Assembly: GCA_013360185.1 (NCBI GenBank)
Contig: JABWCO010000014.1
Coordinates: forward strand, 1-40,208
From: Bdellovibrio sp.
GTDB taxonomy: Bacteria > Bdellovibrionota > Bdellovibrionia > Bdellovibrionales > Bdellovibrionaceae
Direction of reading: 5' to 3'
DNA: 40,208 bases
Made by a program: the position numbers and the translations under genes. Each line of letters begins with the position of its first letter. Within the stretch, counting starts at the first letter, position 1. Positions 18,131 to 27,056 of the stretch are shown here, piece by piece. Under the pieces are notes generated by a model, which worked only from the letters and a program-made list of their open reading frames with translations, searched no databases and was not told the DNA's origin.

Positions 18131-20269
18131 TTATTTTTCAGAGCCGATCAAGTTTTTCATATTCACGCCATGTCCACTCGCCGGAGAAAGGATTGTGTTG
18201 CCACTGTAATCCTGGCTGCTTGTCATTTGCATATCCATCGATTGGTCTGTAATGATCGAACGCATGAATGCCACGGCATCATAGATCCCAGAAACACGGG
18301 CATTTCCACCTTTAGCGACGCGTGTGCCTGTTTGTGCACTTGAGAACTTAAGGTCATAACCAAAGTACGGATCCGGATTTTCTTGCGGTAACAGTTTACT
18401 GAACAATTCACTGACTAAATAACGTTCAAAAAGAGCATCTCTTTTCGCTATTTGGAAAGCTTGCATTGTTTCTTCATTTGTTGCCGACGGCTCAAAGATG
18501 TTGGCGATATCGTGAGCTTTTTGTTCGGCATAGGTACCTAGACCAATTTGACCCGCAGCCTCACCATGTCCTTCGGTGGGTAAATTCATATACGCACGGT
18601 GCGGATGGTCCTTTAAATAGTCATAGATCTTCATCGCTAAACGCGGACGATCCATTTTGCCCATCACTTTGAAGGCTCCCTCGCCGAAACTTTGGCGGAT
18701 ACTGAAATAAGCATTAGTTTTTCTGCCTTCGACTAAGACGTCATTTACTTCCGGACTGTTACCATGTTTGTACGGCAGTGAGTTCTTCAGGATGGTGCGA
18801 TAGCTTTCCATGTCTTCTTTGGATAAAGCCGTGTCTTCGATTTGAGTTCTTACAACAACATCTTGCAAGGCTCCTACGCCTCTATTGGCGTCAGATTTAA
18901 TCAAAACATCTAGATCATGAGAATAGTTGTACTTGTTACGACCAAATAACGCGCGACCCTTGTGTAAGGTGAAGCTGTTGTCTAGCCAGAAGTAATGGGG
19001 AGTTTCATTGTGGTCATAAGCTGCAACGTGGCTGGAAATGCTACCGCTTTGGCTGCTGCCGCCCACGAGGCCGCTTAATTTTGCGTTAATTTCACCAGTT
19101 CTTACTCGGGAGATCATGCGACCTTTAAAGTAATTGTACACGCGAAGATCGGCAAACTTAGTTTTACCGCTGTTAAACTTCTCTAGGTCTTCTTTTGCAA
19201 TTTCTTCAGCAATTTTTGTTTTTTCACGCAGAGCCGACATCAGATCGCCATCCTCTGTGAAAAACAAGAAAATGCTCGCGAGCTTACCGTGTTTCATGTT
19301 GCGTAAAATTTCTTCTAAAGCCGCTTCGCCAGTAGTTTTATTTTTAGCTAGCTCCTCTTTAGAAATCTTACCCGTTGTCGAGAAATTGAAAAGGTAGTCC
19401 ATCATCAAAGTATCAAGACTTAGGGGATTTCCTAAAGAAAGAAATGATTGTTTGAACTTTACGCCTACCCCGATAGAGAGAAGGTCGTTGATTTTTCCTG
19501 GGGCAGAAGAAAACACTTCGGGAGCTTTTAAAGAACCGGAGAGTTCGATTTCTCCACGATTTTTAATTCCGATAAAGCGACCGCGCACTGAGGTTTCAGA
19601 GACCTTGTAAAGATCCATGATCATGGCACCCGCTCTTTTGTAGGCAGCTGTTACGGATTTAATGTTACCGCTAGTAATTTCTTCTCTAATTTTTCCTAAA
19701 GAAAATTCTCCCGAGGCCTCAAAGCGATAGCCTTCGCCGACAGCGAGCTTAGTTTTAATGTCGTTGGAATTCAAAGGCGCTTCCCAGAACCATTTAACTG
19801 GTGCGAAAGCCGCTTTGCGTTTTGCATTTTCACCAGAGAAGTATCGCACAAAGGTGACTTTAACCTGGGTTCCCGCGGAAACTACATTTTTCGTTCCTTT
19901 TAAGTTTAAAACCCAAATATCTTTACGCATTTGTTCGTTATTGCGGAAGGCAGGTTCTACCACATACTGATAATATGCCGCGGTGTCGACGCCGTCTTCA
20001 TTGGTAATGTTACCGAAAATATCCACGGTGAGTTTCAGACGATACTTTGAAAGCTCTTCTTCAATTTTCGAGGAAAATCCCACCGATTGAATTGCCTTCT
20101 GTACTGAGGTTCCAAGAGTTTTTAAGTCTCCATTGTTGTTTTGAACTTCGACTTCAAATTGCTCCATCGCCGCAGAAGCGTCGGCTTCGGAGGAAGCCGG
20201 AAGAGTTTGCGCAAAGGAAGGAGTGGCAATGGCCGCCGTTAATAAAAACGGAAGTAGTTTGGTTTTCAT
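18131..20269 (-). CDS. large secreted protein of unknown function
   Basis: This is a 712 aa protein with a Sec signal peptide (MKTKLLPFLLTAAIATPSFA, predicted cleavage before Q21). Beyond that I recognise no family. The mature part begins with an acidic helical segment, is rich in charged residues and beta-prone stretches (GRFIGIKNRGEIELSGSLK, GVGVKFKQSFLSLGNPLSL), and has few cysteines. No transmembrane helix or lipobox is visible, and the C-terminus (LIGSEK) lacks an outer-membrane aromatic signal, so it is likely a soluble periplasmic or exported protein. It is monocistronic: a sigma-54-type promoter lies 27 bp upstream and a strong terminator follows. Such a large orphan with its own control is a candidate lineage-specific envelope or predation protein (inference). 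Confidence 0.75.
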   Translation of the reverse strand: MKTKLLPFLLTAAIATPSFAQTLPASSEADASAAMEQFEVEVQNNNGDLKTLGTSVQKAIQSVGFSSKIEEELSKYRLKLTVDIFGNITNEDGVDTAAYYQYVVEPAFRNNEQMRKDIWVLNLKGTKNVVSAGTQVKVTFVRYFSGENAKRKAAFAPVKWFWEAPLNSNDIKTKLAVGEGYRFEASGEFSLGKIREEITSGNIKSVTAAYKRAGAMIMDLYKVSETSVRGRFIGIKNRGEIELSGSLKAPEVFSSAPGKINDLLSIGVGVKFKQSFLSLGNPLSLDTLMMDYLFNFSTTGKISKEELAKNKTTGEAALEEILRNMKHGKLASIFLFFTEDGDLMSALREKTKIAEEIAKEDLEKFNSGKTKFADLRVYNYFKGRMISRVRTGEINAKLSGLVGGSSQSGSISSHVAAYDHNETPHYFWLDNSFTLHKGRALFGRNKYNYSHDLDVLIKSDANRGVGALQDVVVRTQIEDTALSKEDMESYRTILKNSLPYKHGNSPEVNDVLVEGRKTNAYFSIRQSFGEGAFKVMGKMDRPRLAMKIYDYLKDHPHRAYMNLPTEGHGEAAGQIGLGTYAEQKAHDIANIFEPSATNEETMQAFQIAKRDALFERYLVSELFSKLLPQENPDPYFGYDLKFSSAQTGTRVAKGGNARVSGIYDAVAFMRSIITDQSMDMQMTSSQDYSGNTILSPASGHGVNMKNLIGSEK

Positions 20270-20295
20270 ATTTTACCTCTTGGTCGTAAAGGTGG

Positions 20296-20312
20296 AGCAA
20301 GAAGGAGGCCAG
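20296..20312 (-). promoter_or_regulatory. sigma-54-type (-24/-12) promoter
   Basis: On the minus strand CTGGCCTCCTTCTTGCT has GG-N10-GC spacing, TGGC in the -24 box and a full TTGCT -12 box. The offset to the ATG (27 bp) equals that of the 7112-7128 element. The rest of the 176 bp gap (20270-20445) shows no other clear signal. Confidence 0.55.
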
Positions 20313-20445
20313 CTTAGGGGCCCGTATATTCGCGTAAAATAGATTTATTTAGTGGGAAGATGACAATAATAAGCTCCTGTCTAAAGACTGTACAGAGCCC
20401 TAGGTCGACTTTTTAGAAGAAAAGCATCTTAGTTGCGGCTATAGG

Positions 20446-21168
20446 TTACAAAATTTTACTGAGGAAAAGCTGGGTTCTTTCATTGCGAGGCGCCGAAAAA
20501 ATATGCTCCGGCGTGCCTATCTCTAAGATCTGACCGCCATCCATAAAGAACACGCGATCACTGACTTGTTTTGCAAAAGCCATTTCGTGGGTCACAATAA
20601 TCATGGTTTTTCCACTGTGAGCCAAGGACCTCATAACATCTAGTACTTCTCCGACCATTTCAGGGTCCAGTGCCGATGTAGGCTCGTCGAACAAAAGAAT
20701 TTGAGGTTCCATGGCTAGGGCTCGAGCGATAGCGACGCGTTGTTGTTGGCCGCCGGAAAGCTCTTGTGGATAGGAATTTTCTTTATCTGCCAAACCGACG
20801 CGTTTTAATAAATCCCGCGCCTGGCTTTGCGCTTCGGAGCGAGATACTTTTTTCACTGACAAGGGGGCTAAGCAAATATTTTCTAAGGCCGTCATGTGCG
20901 GAAACAAATTGAAACGTTGGAAGACCATGCCGACATGGGTGCGGAGTTCATTCAAATCAGTTTTTGGGTCTGTGACAGTGAACTGATCCACTGTGATTGT
21001 ACCACCTTGTGCAGACTCTAGGGCGTTTAGGCATCGTAAGAAGGTACTTTTGCCTGAGCCGGATGGACCTATAATACAGACAACCTCGTTGTCCTTGATG
21101 TCGCAGTTGATACCATTAAGAACTTTCTTTTTACCAAAATATTTTTGCAGATCAGCTACTTGAATCAT
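20446..21168 (-). CDS. polar amino-acid ABC transporter, ATP-binding subunit
   Basis: This is a 240 aa ATPase of the GlnQ/HisP type. Motifs: Walker [14 protein letters not shown] (~33-45), the Q-loop [18 protein letters not shown], signature [15 protein letters not shown], Walker [15 protein letters not shown], and switch His VTHEMAFA. The Asn-Leu-Phe-Pro-H-M Q-loop is typical of polar amino-acid uptake systems. It is the last gene of a three-gene operon with permease and binding protein; its start overlaps the permease stop by 4 bp. The exact substrate is not determinable here. Confidence 0.95.
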   Translation of the reverse strand: MIQVADLQKYFGKKKVLNGINCDIKDNEVVCIIGPSGSGKSTFLRCLNALESAQGGTITVDQFTVTDPKTDLNELRTHVGMVFQRFNLFPHMTALENICLAPLSVKKVSRSEAQSQARDLLKRVGLADKENSYPQELSGGQQQRVAIARALAMEPQILLFDEPTSALDPEMVGEVLDVMRSLAHSGKTMIIVTHEMAFAKQVSDRVFFMDGGQILEIGTPEHIFSAPRNERTQLFLSKIL

Positions 21169-21911
21169 GGGTTCTTATACTTTCTTTCAAGCCTATGTAC
21201 ACCGTATGACATCGCAAAAGTGATGATTAAATAAATTAGCGAAATAAATAAATACGGTTCCCAATAGCGCGCATAAGCCCCCGCAGCAGTTCGCGCCGCA
21301 TAGGCAAGTTCGGCTAAACCGATGGCTGACACCAGCGAAGAATCTTTTAAAAGGGTGATCGCCTCATTTCCCAGTGGTGGCAGCATGCGCCGAAAAGCTT
21401 GGGGAATCACAACCGATCGCATGGTCTGTGCGTAGGTAAGTCCCAGTGAGCGCGCGGCTTCAACCTGACCACTGTCAATGGACTGAATGCCAGCGCGAAA
21501 GATTTCGGCAATGTAGGCTGCGGCGTTTAAGCTTAATGCCAAGGCGCCCGAGATAAAAGCCCCATATTCGCGTTTTAAGAGCAAGGCCAGATCACCTTGG
21601 ATGAGCAGGCCGTTTTCGGGATGAATCAACAACGGAACTAAGGCGAAGTGAATTAAAAGAATTTGCACGAACAGCGGAGTGCCTCGGACAAAGGCGATAT
21701 ATAACTGCGCGGGGGTTTTAACCGCGATTCTTACGGGCCATTTCCACGGCCCCTGTTCGACGTGGGCGATTTTACCCAGGCCCAAGAGTAAACCCAAAAC
21801 CGTTCCGACGAAAATGCCAATCAAAGTTAACTCTAAGGTTGTCCACAGTCCTCGCAAAAATAAGGGCCAGTATTCTATGACAATGTCGGTGCGAAACCAG
21901 GCAAACATCAA
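21165..21911 (-). CDS. polar amino-acid ABC transporter, permease
   Basis: This is a 248 aa inner-membrane permease of the HisM/GlnP family. It opens with a helix in a stretch [20 protein letters not shown], carries several hydrophobic segments, and has the EAA-type cytoplasmic loop [40 protein letters not shown], which docks on the ATPase. One permease type is encoded, so a homodimer is likely. The start overlaps the binding-protein stop (ATGA, 4 bp). Confidence 0.94.
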   Translation of the reverse strand: MMFAWFRTDIVIEYWPLFLRGLWTTLELTLIGIFVGTVLGLLLGLGKIAHVEQGPWKWPVRIAVKTPAQLYIAFVRGTPLFVQILLIHFALVPLLIHPENGLLIQGDLALLLKREYGAFISGALALSLNAAAYIAEIFRAGIQSIDSGQVEAARSLGLTYAQTMRSVVIPQAFRRMLPPLGNEAITLLKDSSLVSAIGLAELAYAARTAAGAYARYWEPYLFISLIYLIITFAMSYGVHRLERKYKNP

Positions 21912-22690
21912 AGCGCTGCTTCGCCAAAGTATTTCTTGTAAATAGCGTCATAGGTGCCATCTGTCTTAATGGCGGCCAAAGCCTCGTTGATTTTTTTTAG
22001 CAGTTCGTCGCGACCATGTTTGATGGCGATGCCATAGTATTCTTTTGAAAACGAGGTATCAGCAAGAGTTTTAAAAGTGCCAGTATTGTTGGCTAAGAAG
22101 TTGCGGATGACGCCGTTGTCAGCGACCACGGCATCGACTCCGCCATTGGTCAGCTCTTGCAAGGCCAAGGGAGTGCCTTCGAAGCGTTTAATGTTCGCGT
22201 TTGATTTTCCTAAAAGACGACTGACAACCTCGTCGCCAGTTGTGCCGATTTGCACGCCGACTTTTAGATTCTTTAGTTCTGCAAATTTTGTGACCTTGGA
22301 TTTTGCAGGTAATGCGATCAGCTGGACGGCTTCAAAGTAGGGCTCAGAAAAGGCCATCACCTTCTTGCGTTCATCGTTGATGGTAATGGCGGAAATTAAG
22401 ATATCGCGGTCTCCAGAAGCCAGTTGGTTAAATAAGCCTTCCCAGGGGGTGTTCACAATTTTCACCTTAAACCCTGCTTTTGTCGCGATGGCATTGATAA
22501 TGTCGATATCAAATCCCTGAATAGTTTTGTCAGGATTTTCTATTTCAAAAGGCGCATAGGCCGCATCTGTTCCGACAGTTAGTTCGGTGACCGACGACGC
22601 TGAGGTGTTTGTATTCGATGTTTCGGATTTCTTAGTGCAAGAAATAAGGGTGGCTGCAAGTGCTAGGCTAATTAGCGAAGATTTTAACAT
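21908..22690 (-). CDS. amino-acid-binding lipoprotein of ABC transporter
   Basis: This is a 260 aa family 3 solute-binding protein. Signal and lipobox ALAATLISCTKK anchor it by Cys 18, followed by a Ser/Thr/Asn linker. The mature fold begins ELTVGTDAAYAPFEIENPDK and IQGFDIDIINAIATKAGFKV, then DILISAITINDERKKVMAFS and VGVQIGTTGDEVVSRLLG, the standard two-lobe pattern for polar amino acids. A lipid anchor instead of a free periplasmic protein is less usual for Gram-negatives but common in Bdellovibrio. First gene of the operon; a shared palindromic promoter region separates it from the thioesterase gene. Confidence 0.94.
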   Translation of the reverse strand: MLKSSLISLALAATLISCTKKSETSNTNTSASSVTELTVGTDAAYAPFEIENPDKTIQGFDIDIINAIATKAGFKVKIVNTPWEGLFNQLASGDRDILISAITINDERKKVMAFSEPYFEAVQLIALPAKSKVTKFAELKNLKVGVQIGTTGDEVVSRLLGKSNANIKRFEGTPLALQELTNGGVDAVVADNGVIRNFLANNTGTFKTLADTSFSKEYYGIAIKHGRDELLKKINEALAAIKTDGTYDAIYKKYFGEAAL

Positions 22691-22721
22691 CCGGGACTCC
22701 TTTTTGTATTTACTCAGTCAC

Positions 22722-22750
22722 TTGACCATTGCTGGTTTCTTGAGTCAAAT
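22722..22750 (+). promoter_or_regulatory. candidate promoter within a symmetric divergent region
   Basis: TTGACC (22722-22727), 17 bp, TCAAAT (22745-22750) fits a sigma-70 promoter for the plus-strand thioesterase/kdsC run. On the minus strand TTGACT (22748-22743) and TCAAGT (22725-22720), also 17 bp apart, overlay it for the ABC operon. The arrangement contains an inverted repeat TCACTTGAC ... GTCAAATGTGA (22718-22754). Confidence 0.4.
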
Positions 22751-22777
22751 GTGATTTCAACCTAGGGACTTCATCCT

Positions 22778-23311
22778 ATGAATTTATTTTTTCGTCTTTT
22801 GCATATTTTGATATTTTCCCGTTTCCGCTCCTCCGTTGATGTAATGGGTGAATGTGCAACGCCGTTTCGCGTGTGGTTTACAGATTTAGATGTCTTAAGA
22901 CATATGAACAATGGGGTGTATCTGTCGTTGCAGGATTTAGCTCGTATGGACTATATGACTCGGGCGGGGGCCGCAAAAAAAATTTCAGAACAAGGTTGGT
23001 ATCCTGTTGTGGCGGCTGAAACTATTAGGTTCCGGCGTTCTTTGCAACCCTTGCAGAAGTTTGAAATCCGCACGCGCTTGATTACTTGGGATGATAAATA
23101 TTTGTTTTTGGAACACAAGTTTACCAGCCGCGGACAAGTTATTGCGGTCGGAATGATTCGAGCGCGGTTTTTAAAAAAATCGGGTGGTACGGTGGCGCCT
23201 CATGAGTTGATGAAAACGCTCGATCTGGATTTGCAAGCTCCGGCATTTCCCGAATATTTAAGAGCTTGGATTTCATCAGAACAAGGGCACTCGCAAAGCT
23301 TGGGGCTTTAA
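22778..23311 (+). CDS. hotdog-fold acyl-CoA thioesterase-like protein
   Basis: This encodes a 177 aa protein. After an N-terminal hydrophobic stretch (NLFFRLLHILIFSRF) comes a single 4HBT-like hotdog domain (~30-140): VWFTDLDVLRHMNNGVYLSL carries the D-x-x-x-H-M-N-N/G motif that contains the catalytic Asp in this family, followed by RFRRSLQPLQKFEIRTRL and FLEHKFTSRGQVIAVGMIRA. Length and motif resemble the THEM6/YbgC-like group that hydrolyses acyl thioesters or acts in lipid turnover. The substrate is unknown. It precedes kdsC by 76 bp on the same strand. Confidence 0.85.
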   Translation: MNLFFRLLHILIFSRFRSSVDVMGECATPFRVWFTDLDVLRHMNNGVYLSLQDLARMDYMTRAGAAKKISEQGWYPVVAAETIRFRRSLQPLQKFEIRTRLITWDDKYLFLEHKFTSRGQVIAVGMIRARFLKKSGGTVAPHELMKTLDLDLQAPAFPEYLRAWISSEQGHSQSLGL

Positions 23312-23387
23312 AGTTGGCAATACCCCGACGTAAGTCCTGATTTGTATACATCCCTAAGTCCTGTATCAAGGTAGGGCACTTGCCGCC

Positions 23388-23915
23388 TTGTGTATTCTTT
23401 TCCACAATGATTCAGTGGGATTAGAAATTTCAAAATTGAAAAATATCAAGATGTTGGTCCTAGATGTGGACGGCGTCTTAACAGATACGCGAATCTGGTT
23501 CGATGGATCAGAATGGCGACGTTTTTATTCCATTCGCGATGGCGTAGGGATCAAGCGTTTGATTGATTCCGGTTATAAAATCGCAGTGATTACGGGGTCT
23601 AAAGCGGAAGACATTCGCGCCCGTGTGAAAGCTCTAGGCATTCAGTTTTTTTATGAAGGCGCGCTAGACAAACAGCCCTCATTCTTGCGCCTGCAAGAGG
23701 AGTCGGGATGTAAGCCTGAAGAAATGGCGTATGTAGGCGATGACATTTTTGATATTCCACTTTTAGATTCTGTCGCCTTCGGAGCAACAGTGCCAGAGGC
23801 CGTCGAAGAAGTTGTTGAGATTGCTGATTATGTGACTCGCAGGCCCGGTGGCTGCGGAGCTGTTCGTGAAGTTTGTGACTACATCTATAAATATGGGGCT
23901 TTTTCCTCTAGGTAG
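23388..23915 (+). CDS. kdsC: Kdo-8-phosphate phosphatase (KdsC)
   Basis: This is a HAD-superfamily phosphatase of C0 type (no cap), 175 aa from a TTG at 23388. An in-frame GTG at 23415 would give the more usual length, and no strong ribosome site decides between them. Motif I LVLDVDGVLTD (nucleophile and acid Asp), motif II VITGSKAED, motif III Lys in DKQPSF, and motif IV YVGDDIFDIPLL are all intact. The end, VTRRPGGCGAVREVCDYI, contains the active-site-closing tail typical of KdsC. It releases free Kdo for KdsB, encoded in this window. In E. coli this gene lies directly before lptC-lptA-lptB-rpoN; here an 11.5 kb block separates them. Confidence 0.93.
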   Translation: MCILFHNDSVGLEISKLKNIKMLVLDVDGVLTDTRIWFDGSEWRRFYSIRDGVGIKRLIDSGYKIAVITGSKAEDIRARVKALGIQFFYEGALDKQPSFLRLQEESGCKPEEMAYVGDDIFDIPLLDSVAFGATVPEAVEEVVEIADYVTRRPGGCGAVREVCDYIYKYGAFSSR

Positions 23916-23921
23916 GTATTC

Positions 23922-24656
23922 ATGCTAAAAAATGGTTTTATAGCCGTTGCGATTATTGTTTCTGCATTGCTGCTTCACAAGGCGGCTTTTGCTGCTGAAG
24001 TGGTAGAGCTTCCCAAAGAAGAGTTAGCACAGGAATCAGTGTTACCTGTTTTCGATAAGCCTGTGAGCGTTAAAAACAGAAACGTCACCACGGCAGGTCG
24101 TTGGGACATGGATGTGTTTTATGGCTATGCTATGACCGAACCGATTGCCAATGTCAGTAAATTTGGCATTGGTATCTATTATAATACTAGTGAAAATCAT
24201 GCGTTCGGCCTGTTCTTCGCTAATAATGCTTCCGGTTTGTCTGATTACGCTCGGCAAATTGAAAGAACACCAGCAACACCTTTGGATTTAAGCAAAGCGC
24301 CGATGCCGAAAAATACCATCATGGGGGATTACAACCTCAAAGCTTTCTATGGAAAAATGAGCGTCACCAAGTCTTTAGTTCTAAATACCGTTCTTTTTGG
24401 TTCTGGCTCAGTCGGCGTGGTTCAGTATGAACACAAAACTTATCCCGCCGTGGCTATTGGCTTGGGACAGAAATTTTATTTCAATAGAAATTGGGCCATG
24501 CGCTTTGATATGCGCCTTTATGCCAATCAGGGACCGGTGCCATTCTTAGCGGGAAGTAAAATGCATAACGGGACGGCAAGACCTTCTTATAGTGAATTCT
24601 CTGAGCGAGTTCTGTTTTCAACAAATTTAGACATCGGTTTGTCGTACTTATTCTAA
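23922..24656 (+). CDS. outer-membrane beta-barrel protein (GltA/B-like)
   Basis: This encodes a 244 aa protein with a signal peptide (IVSALLLHKAAFA, cleavage ~25). After a short periplasmic lead comes an amphipathic-strand barrel with patterns GRWDMDVFYGYAMTEPIAN, FGIGIYYNTSENHAFGLFF, AFYGKMSVTKSLVLNTVLF, AIGLGQKFYFNRNWAMRFDM and a final strand LDIGLSYLF ending in Phe, the BAM recognition residue. This matches the outer-membrane beta-barrel family paired with TPR and TolQR genes in myxobacteria and Bdellovibrio. It starts 6 bp after kdsC and precedes a paralogous barrel gene. Role: probable outer-membrane component of the Glt/Agl-like complex. Confidence 0.82.
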   Translation: MLKNGFIAVAIIVSALLLHKAAFAAEVVELPKEELAQESVLPVFDKPVSVKNRNVTTAGRWDMDVFYGYAMTEPIANVSKFGIGIYYNTSENHAFGLFFANNASGLSDYARQIERTPATPLDLSKAPMPKNTIMGDYNLKAFYGKMSVTKSLVLNTVLFGSGSVGVVQYEHKTYPAVAIGLGQKFYFNRNWAMRFDMRLYANQGPVPFLAGSKMHNGTARPSYSEFSERVLFSTNLDIGLSYLF

Positions 24657-24669
24657 GGGGAGCTGTAAC

Positions 24670-25464
24670 ATGGCATTGAAAAAAAGCATTTATATTTTTG
24701 TGATGCTCGCGCTGTTGGCTCCCTGGGGAGTCCAAGCGCAAGAAGGTGGTGGCGGAGACGACCTTGACGTCATCGAACTGGAGTTAGACAAGGCCACACC
24801 CGCTAAAGCGAAGATTCAGGGCGAAGCTGCGCAATCTTATCAAGAAAAAGACAACACGCTGACAGATTTTTCGGGATTGGGAACCTTGGCACCATTTAAG
24901 GAAGTTTCTGTCATTCAAAGACGTTTCATGCCGAAAACCGGTAGGTTCCAACTTTTTGGTGGCGCCTCTGTTTTAACCAACAATCCATTCTTTAACACGA
25001 TCGGTGGGGTTGCAAAGGCCGGATACTTTATGACCGAACAATGGGGTCTTGAGCTCAATTATTTCGGCCTAACAACTTCCGAAAGAGAAACAACCAAAGA
25101 GTTGCGCGACATCCAGGGTGTGGCTACAGAAAATTTAGTTTATCCAAAGTCTTATATTGGTTTAGATGTGATGTATGTGCCGATTTACGGGAAGATGACT
25201 TGGTTCAATGAAAAAATCGTTCCCTTTGATTTGTACTTTTCTGCGGGCTACGGAACAACGAATACTCAGTCCGGTGAAAATGCCGGTACAATCCATTTGG
25301 CCACAGGGCAAATCTTTGCCTTAAGTAAAGCTTATGCTGTGCGCTGGGATTTCAGTTGGAATTTTTTTAGCGCTAAGGGTATCGACGGGACACAAAATTC
25401 TTTCAACAATCTCTTCCTCACTGTGGGTATGAGTTGGTTCTTTCCGGAGGCTAGTTACCGATGA
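24670..25464 (+). CDS. outer-membrane beta-barrel protein, second paralogue
   Basis: This encodes a 264 aa protein. A signal peptide (MLALLAPWGVQA, cleavage ~24) and an acidic mature start (EGGGGDDLDVIELELD) precede the barrel: RRFMPKTGRFQLFGGASVL, NPFFNTIGGVAKAGYFMTEQ, WGLELNYFGL, FDLYFSAGYGTT, AVRWDFSWNFF and LFLTVGMSWFF. The strand spacing and the K-T-G-R-F ... G-Y-F-x-x-x-W-G-L-E-x-x-Y pattern match the same family as the preceding gene. It lies 13 bp behind that gene with an AGGGGAGC ribosome site, and its stop overlaps the next start by 4 bp. Confidence 0.83.
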   Translation: MALKKSIYIFVMLALLAPWGVQAQEGGGGDDLDVIELELDKATPAKAKIQGEAAQSYQEKDNTLTDFSGLGTLAPFKEVSVIQRRFMPKTGRFQLFGGASVLTNNPFFNTIGGVAKAGYFMTEQWGLELNYFGLTTSERETTKELRDIQGVATENLVYPKSYIGLDVMYVPIYGKMTWFNEKIVPFDLYFSAGYGTTNTQSGENAGTIHLATGQIFALSKAYAVRWDFSWNFFSAKGIDGTQNSFNNLFLTVGMSWFFPEASYR

Positions 25465-27053
25465 AAAAAATTTTACTACTCCTGATTGCTACATCCTTTG
25501 CCGCTCCAGGTATTTCGCTCGCGCAAAGACAGAACAACAAAGCCCGCCCAGCTTTAAGAAAAGCTGCGCCCGCAACGGCGTCGCGCAGTTCAAATACGCG
25601 TGTAGCGACACTTAAAAATCAATTAAGTGACGCTCTTCGAATGGCGCAGTCTGGCCAGTACGACTCCGCCGCGAATAACTTATTTTCTTTAAGTCGTCGC
25701 CCGGAATTAGCCAATGAACGTCCCCAGGTAAAGTATATCCTGGGAACGATGCTCATTGAGCTGAAGCTGTATCAGACGGCCGCTTTTCAGTTCGTCGATG
25801 TGATTCGGTCCAATCATCCTAAGTACGCTAAGCTTGCCATCGAAAAGCTTTCAGTCGTGGCCGATGCCTTAGGAGATGATACGATTTTGAACTATGCGAT
25901 TTCGCGCGTAGATTTAAATGATTTCCCGGCGAACCTTAAAGACATGATCCATTACAGATTGGGCGAGATCAAATTGCGCAATCGTGACTTTTCTGGTGCG
26001 GCGGCTTTATTCAGTCGTGTCAGCTTTGGCAGTAGCACGTATTACCAAGCCCTTTTTAATAAAGGTTTGGCGGAACTTGAGGCTAATCAAACTTCTTTAG
26101 CGGTGGGCACGTTTAATAAAATGTTAGATGCTCGTCGTCGTGCACCGGTGACGGACACAAATAAAGTGGCGGCACAGATGGGGCTGGCTCGGGCTCTTTA
26201 CCAAAAACAAGACTGGGAAGCAGCCATTGAGGCCTATGCGCAGGTGCCGCGTGATACATTGATGTGGCATGACGCTGTCTTTGAGTCCAGCTGGGCGATG
26301 TTGCGTGCGGCAAGATTTCGTTCGGCTTTAAGTAACTTTCAAACTCTCCATTCGGCATATTATGAAGACTTTTATATGCCGGAGAGTTTACTTCTTCGCT
26401 CCATCGTGTACTTGTATATCTGTAAGTATGACGAGATGGAAAAGGTTCTTAGTCTTTTCGAAAAAACTTACGGACCGGTTCGTCGTAAGATCGGTGACTT
26501 CTTGAAGTCGACGAATGAGGCAGGCGCATACTATACGGAAGTTGAAAGAGCCCATGTTTTAAAAACAACTGATCGTAATGCGAACTTACGTTTACCCTAT
26601 ATTGTTGTCCGCAATATCTTGGATCAGGGGGACGTAAAACGCGCAATGACCTATATTGAGAAGTTGAATAACGAGAAAAACCGTATTGAATCAAATTCGG
26701 CGTTCCGCTCTTCACCTTTGGGGCAGTATGCGATGAAGATCATTTCAAATCGCAGCCGCAACGCTAAATTTGCAGTTGGTGACATGGCCAAAGCGCATTT
26801 ACAAAACATGCGTGTTGAGTTGCGTGACCTCTATGAACAAGCCGGCTTCATTCGTTATGAAATGATTACGGGTCGAAAAGACAGTATTAAAAAGAAAATT
26901 GCGGGTAAAGATATCGCGACTGAACAAATTGACGACAAAATTGATCGTCAGTTCTATATCCAGAATGGCTATGAGTACTATCCGTTCCAAGGCGAATTCT
27001 GGTTGGATGAAGTCGGTAATTATCACTACCTTGGCAAACAGAGCTGCGAGTAA
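25461..27053 (+). CDS. periplasmic TPR-type repeat protein
   Basis: This encodes a 530 aa protein: signal peptide (ILLLLIATSFAAPGISLAQ), a basic Arg/Ala-rich lead, then helical repeats of TPR/Sel1-like spacing (~45-330), for example LRMAQSGQYDSAANNLFSLS, RNRDFSGAAALFSRVSFGSS and YQKQDWEAAIEAYAQVPRDT. The last ~130 residues are a helical region ending in YEYYPFQGEFWLDEVGNYHY. It is exported and likely periplasmic, providing a scaffold between inner-membrane motor and outer-membrane barrels (inference from context). It overlaps the second barrel gene by 4 bp and lies 3 bp before the next TPR gene, all within one operon. Confidence 0.85.
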   Translation: MKKILLLLIATSFAAPGISLAQRQNNKARPALRKAAPATASRSSNTRVATLKNQLSDALRMAQSGQYDSAANNLFSLSRRPELANERPQVKYILGTMLIELKLYQTAAFQFVDVIRSNHPKYAKLAIEKLSVVADALGDDTILNYAISRVDLNDFPANLKDMIHYRLGEIKLRNRDFSGAAALFSRVSFGSSTYYQALFNKGLAELEANQTSLAVGTFNKMLDARRRAPVTDTNKVAAQMGLARALYQKQDWEAAIEAYAQVPRDTLMWHDAVFESSWAMLRAARFRSALSNFQTLHSAYYEDFYMPESLLLRSIVYLYICKYDEMEKVLSLFEKTYGPVRRKIGDFLKSTNEAGAYYTEVERAHVLKTTDRNANLRLPYIVVRNILDQGDVKRAMTYIEKLNNEKNRIESNSAFRSSPLGQYAMKIISNRSRNAKFAVGDMAKAHLQNMRVELRDLYEQAGFIRYEMITGRKDSIKKKIAGKDIATEQIDDKIDRQFYIQNGYEYYPFQGEFWLDEVGNYHYLGKQSCE

Positions 27054-27056
27054 AAT

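Noticed and set aside
23368-23384. GG-N10-GC with TTGCC before kdsC
   Set aside because: The -24 box (AAGGTAG) does not match TTGGCAC, and it lies almost on the start codon.
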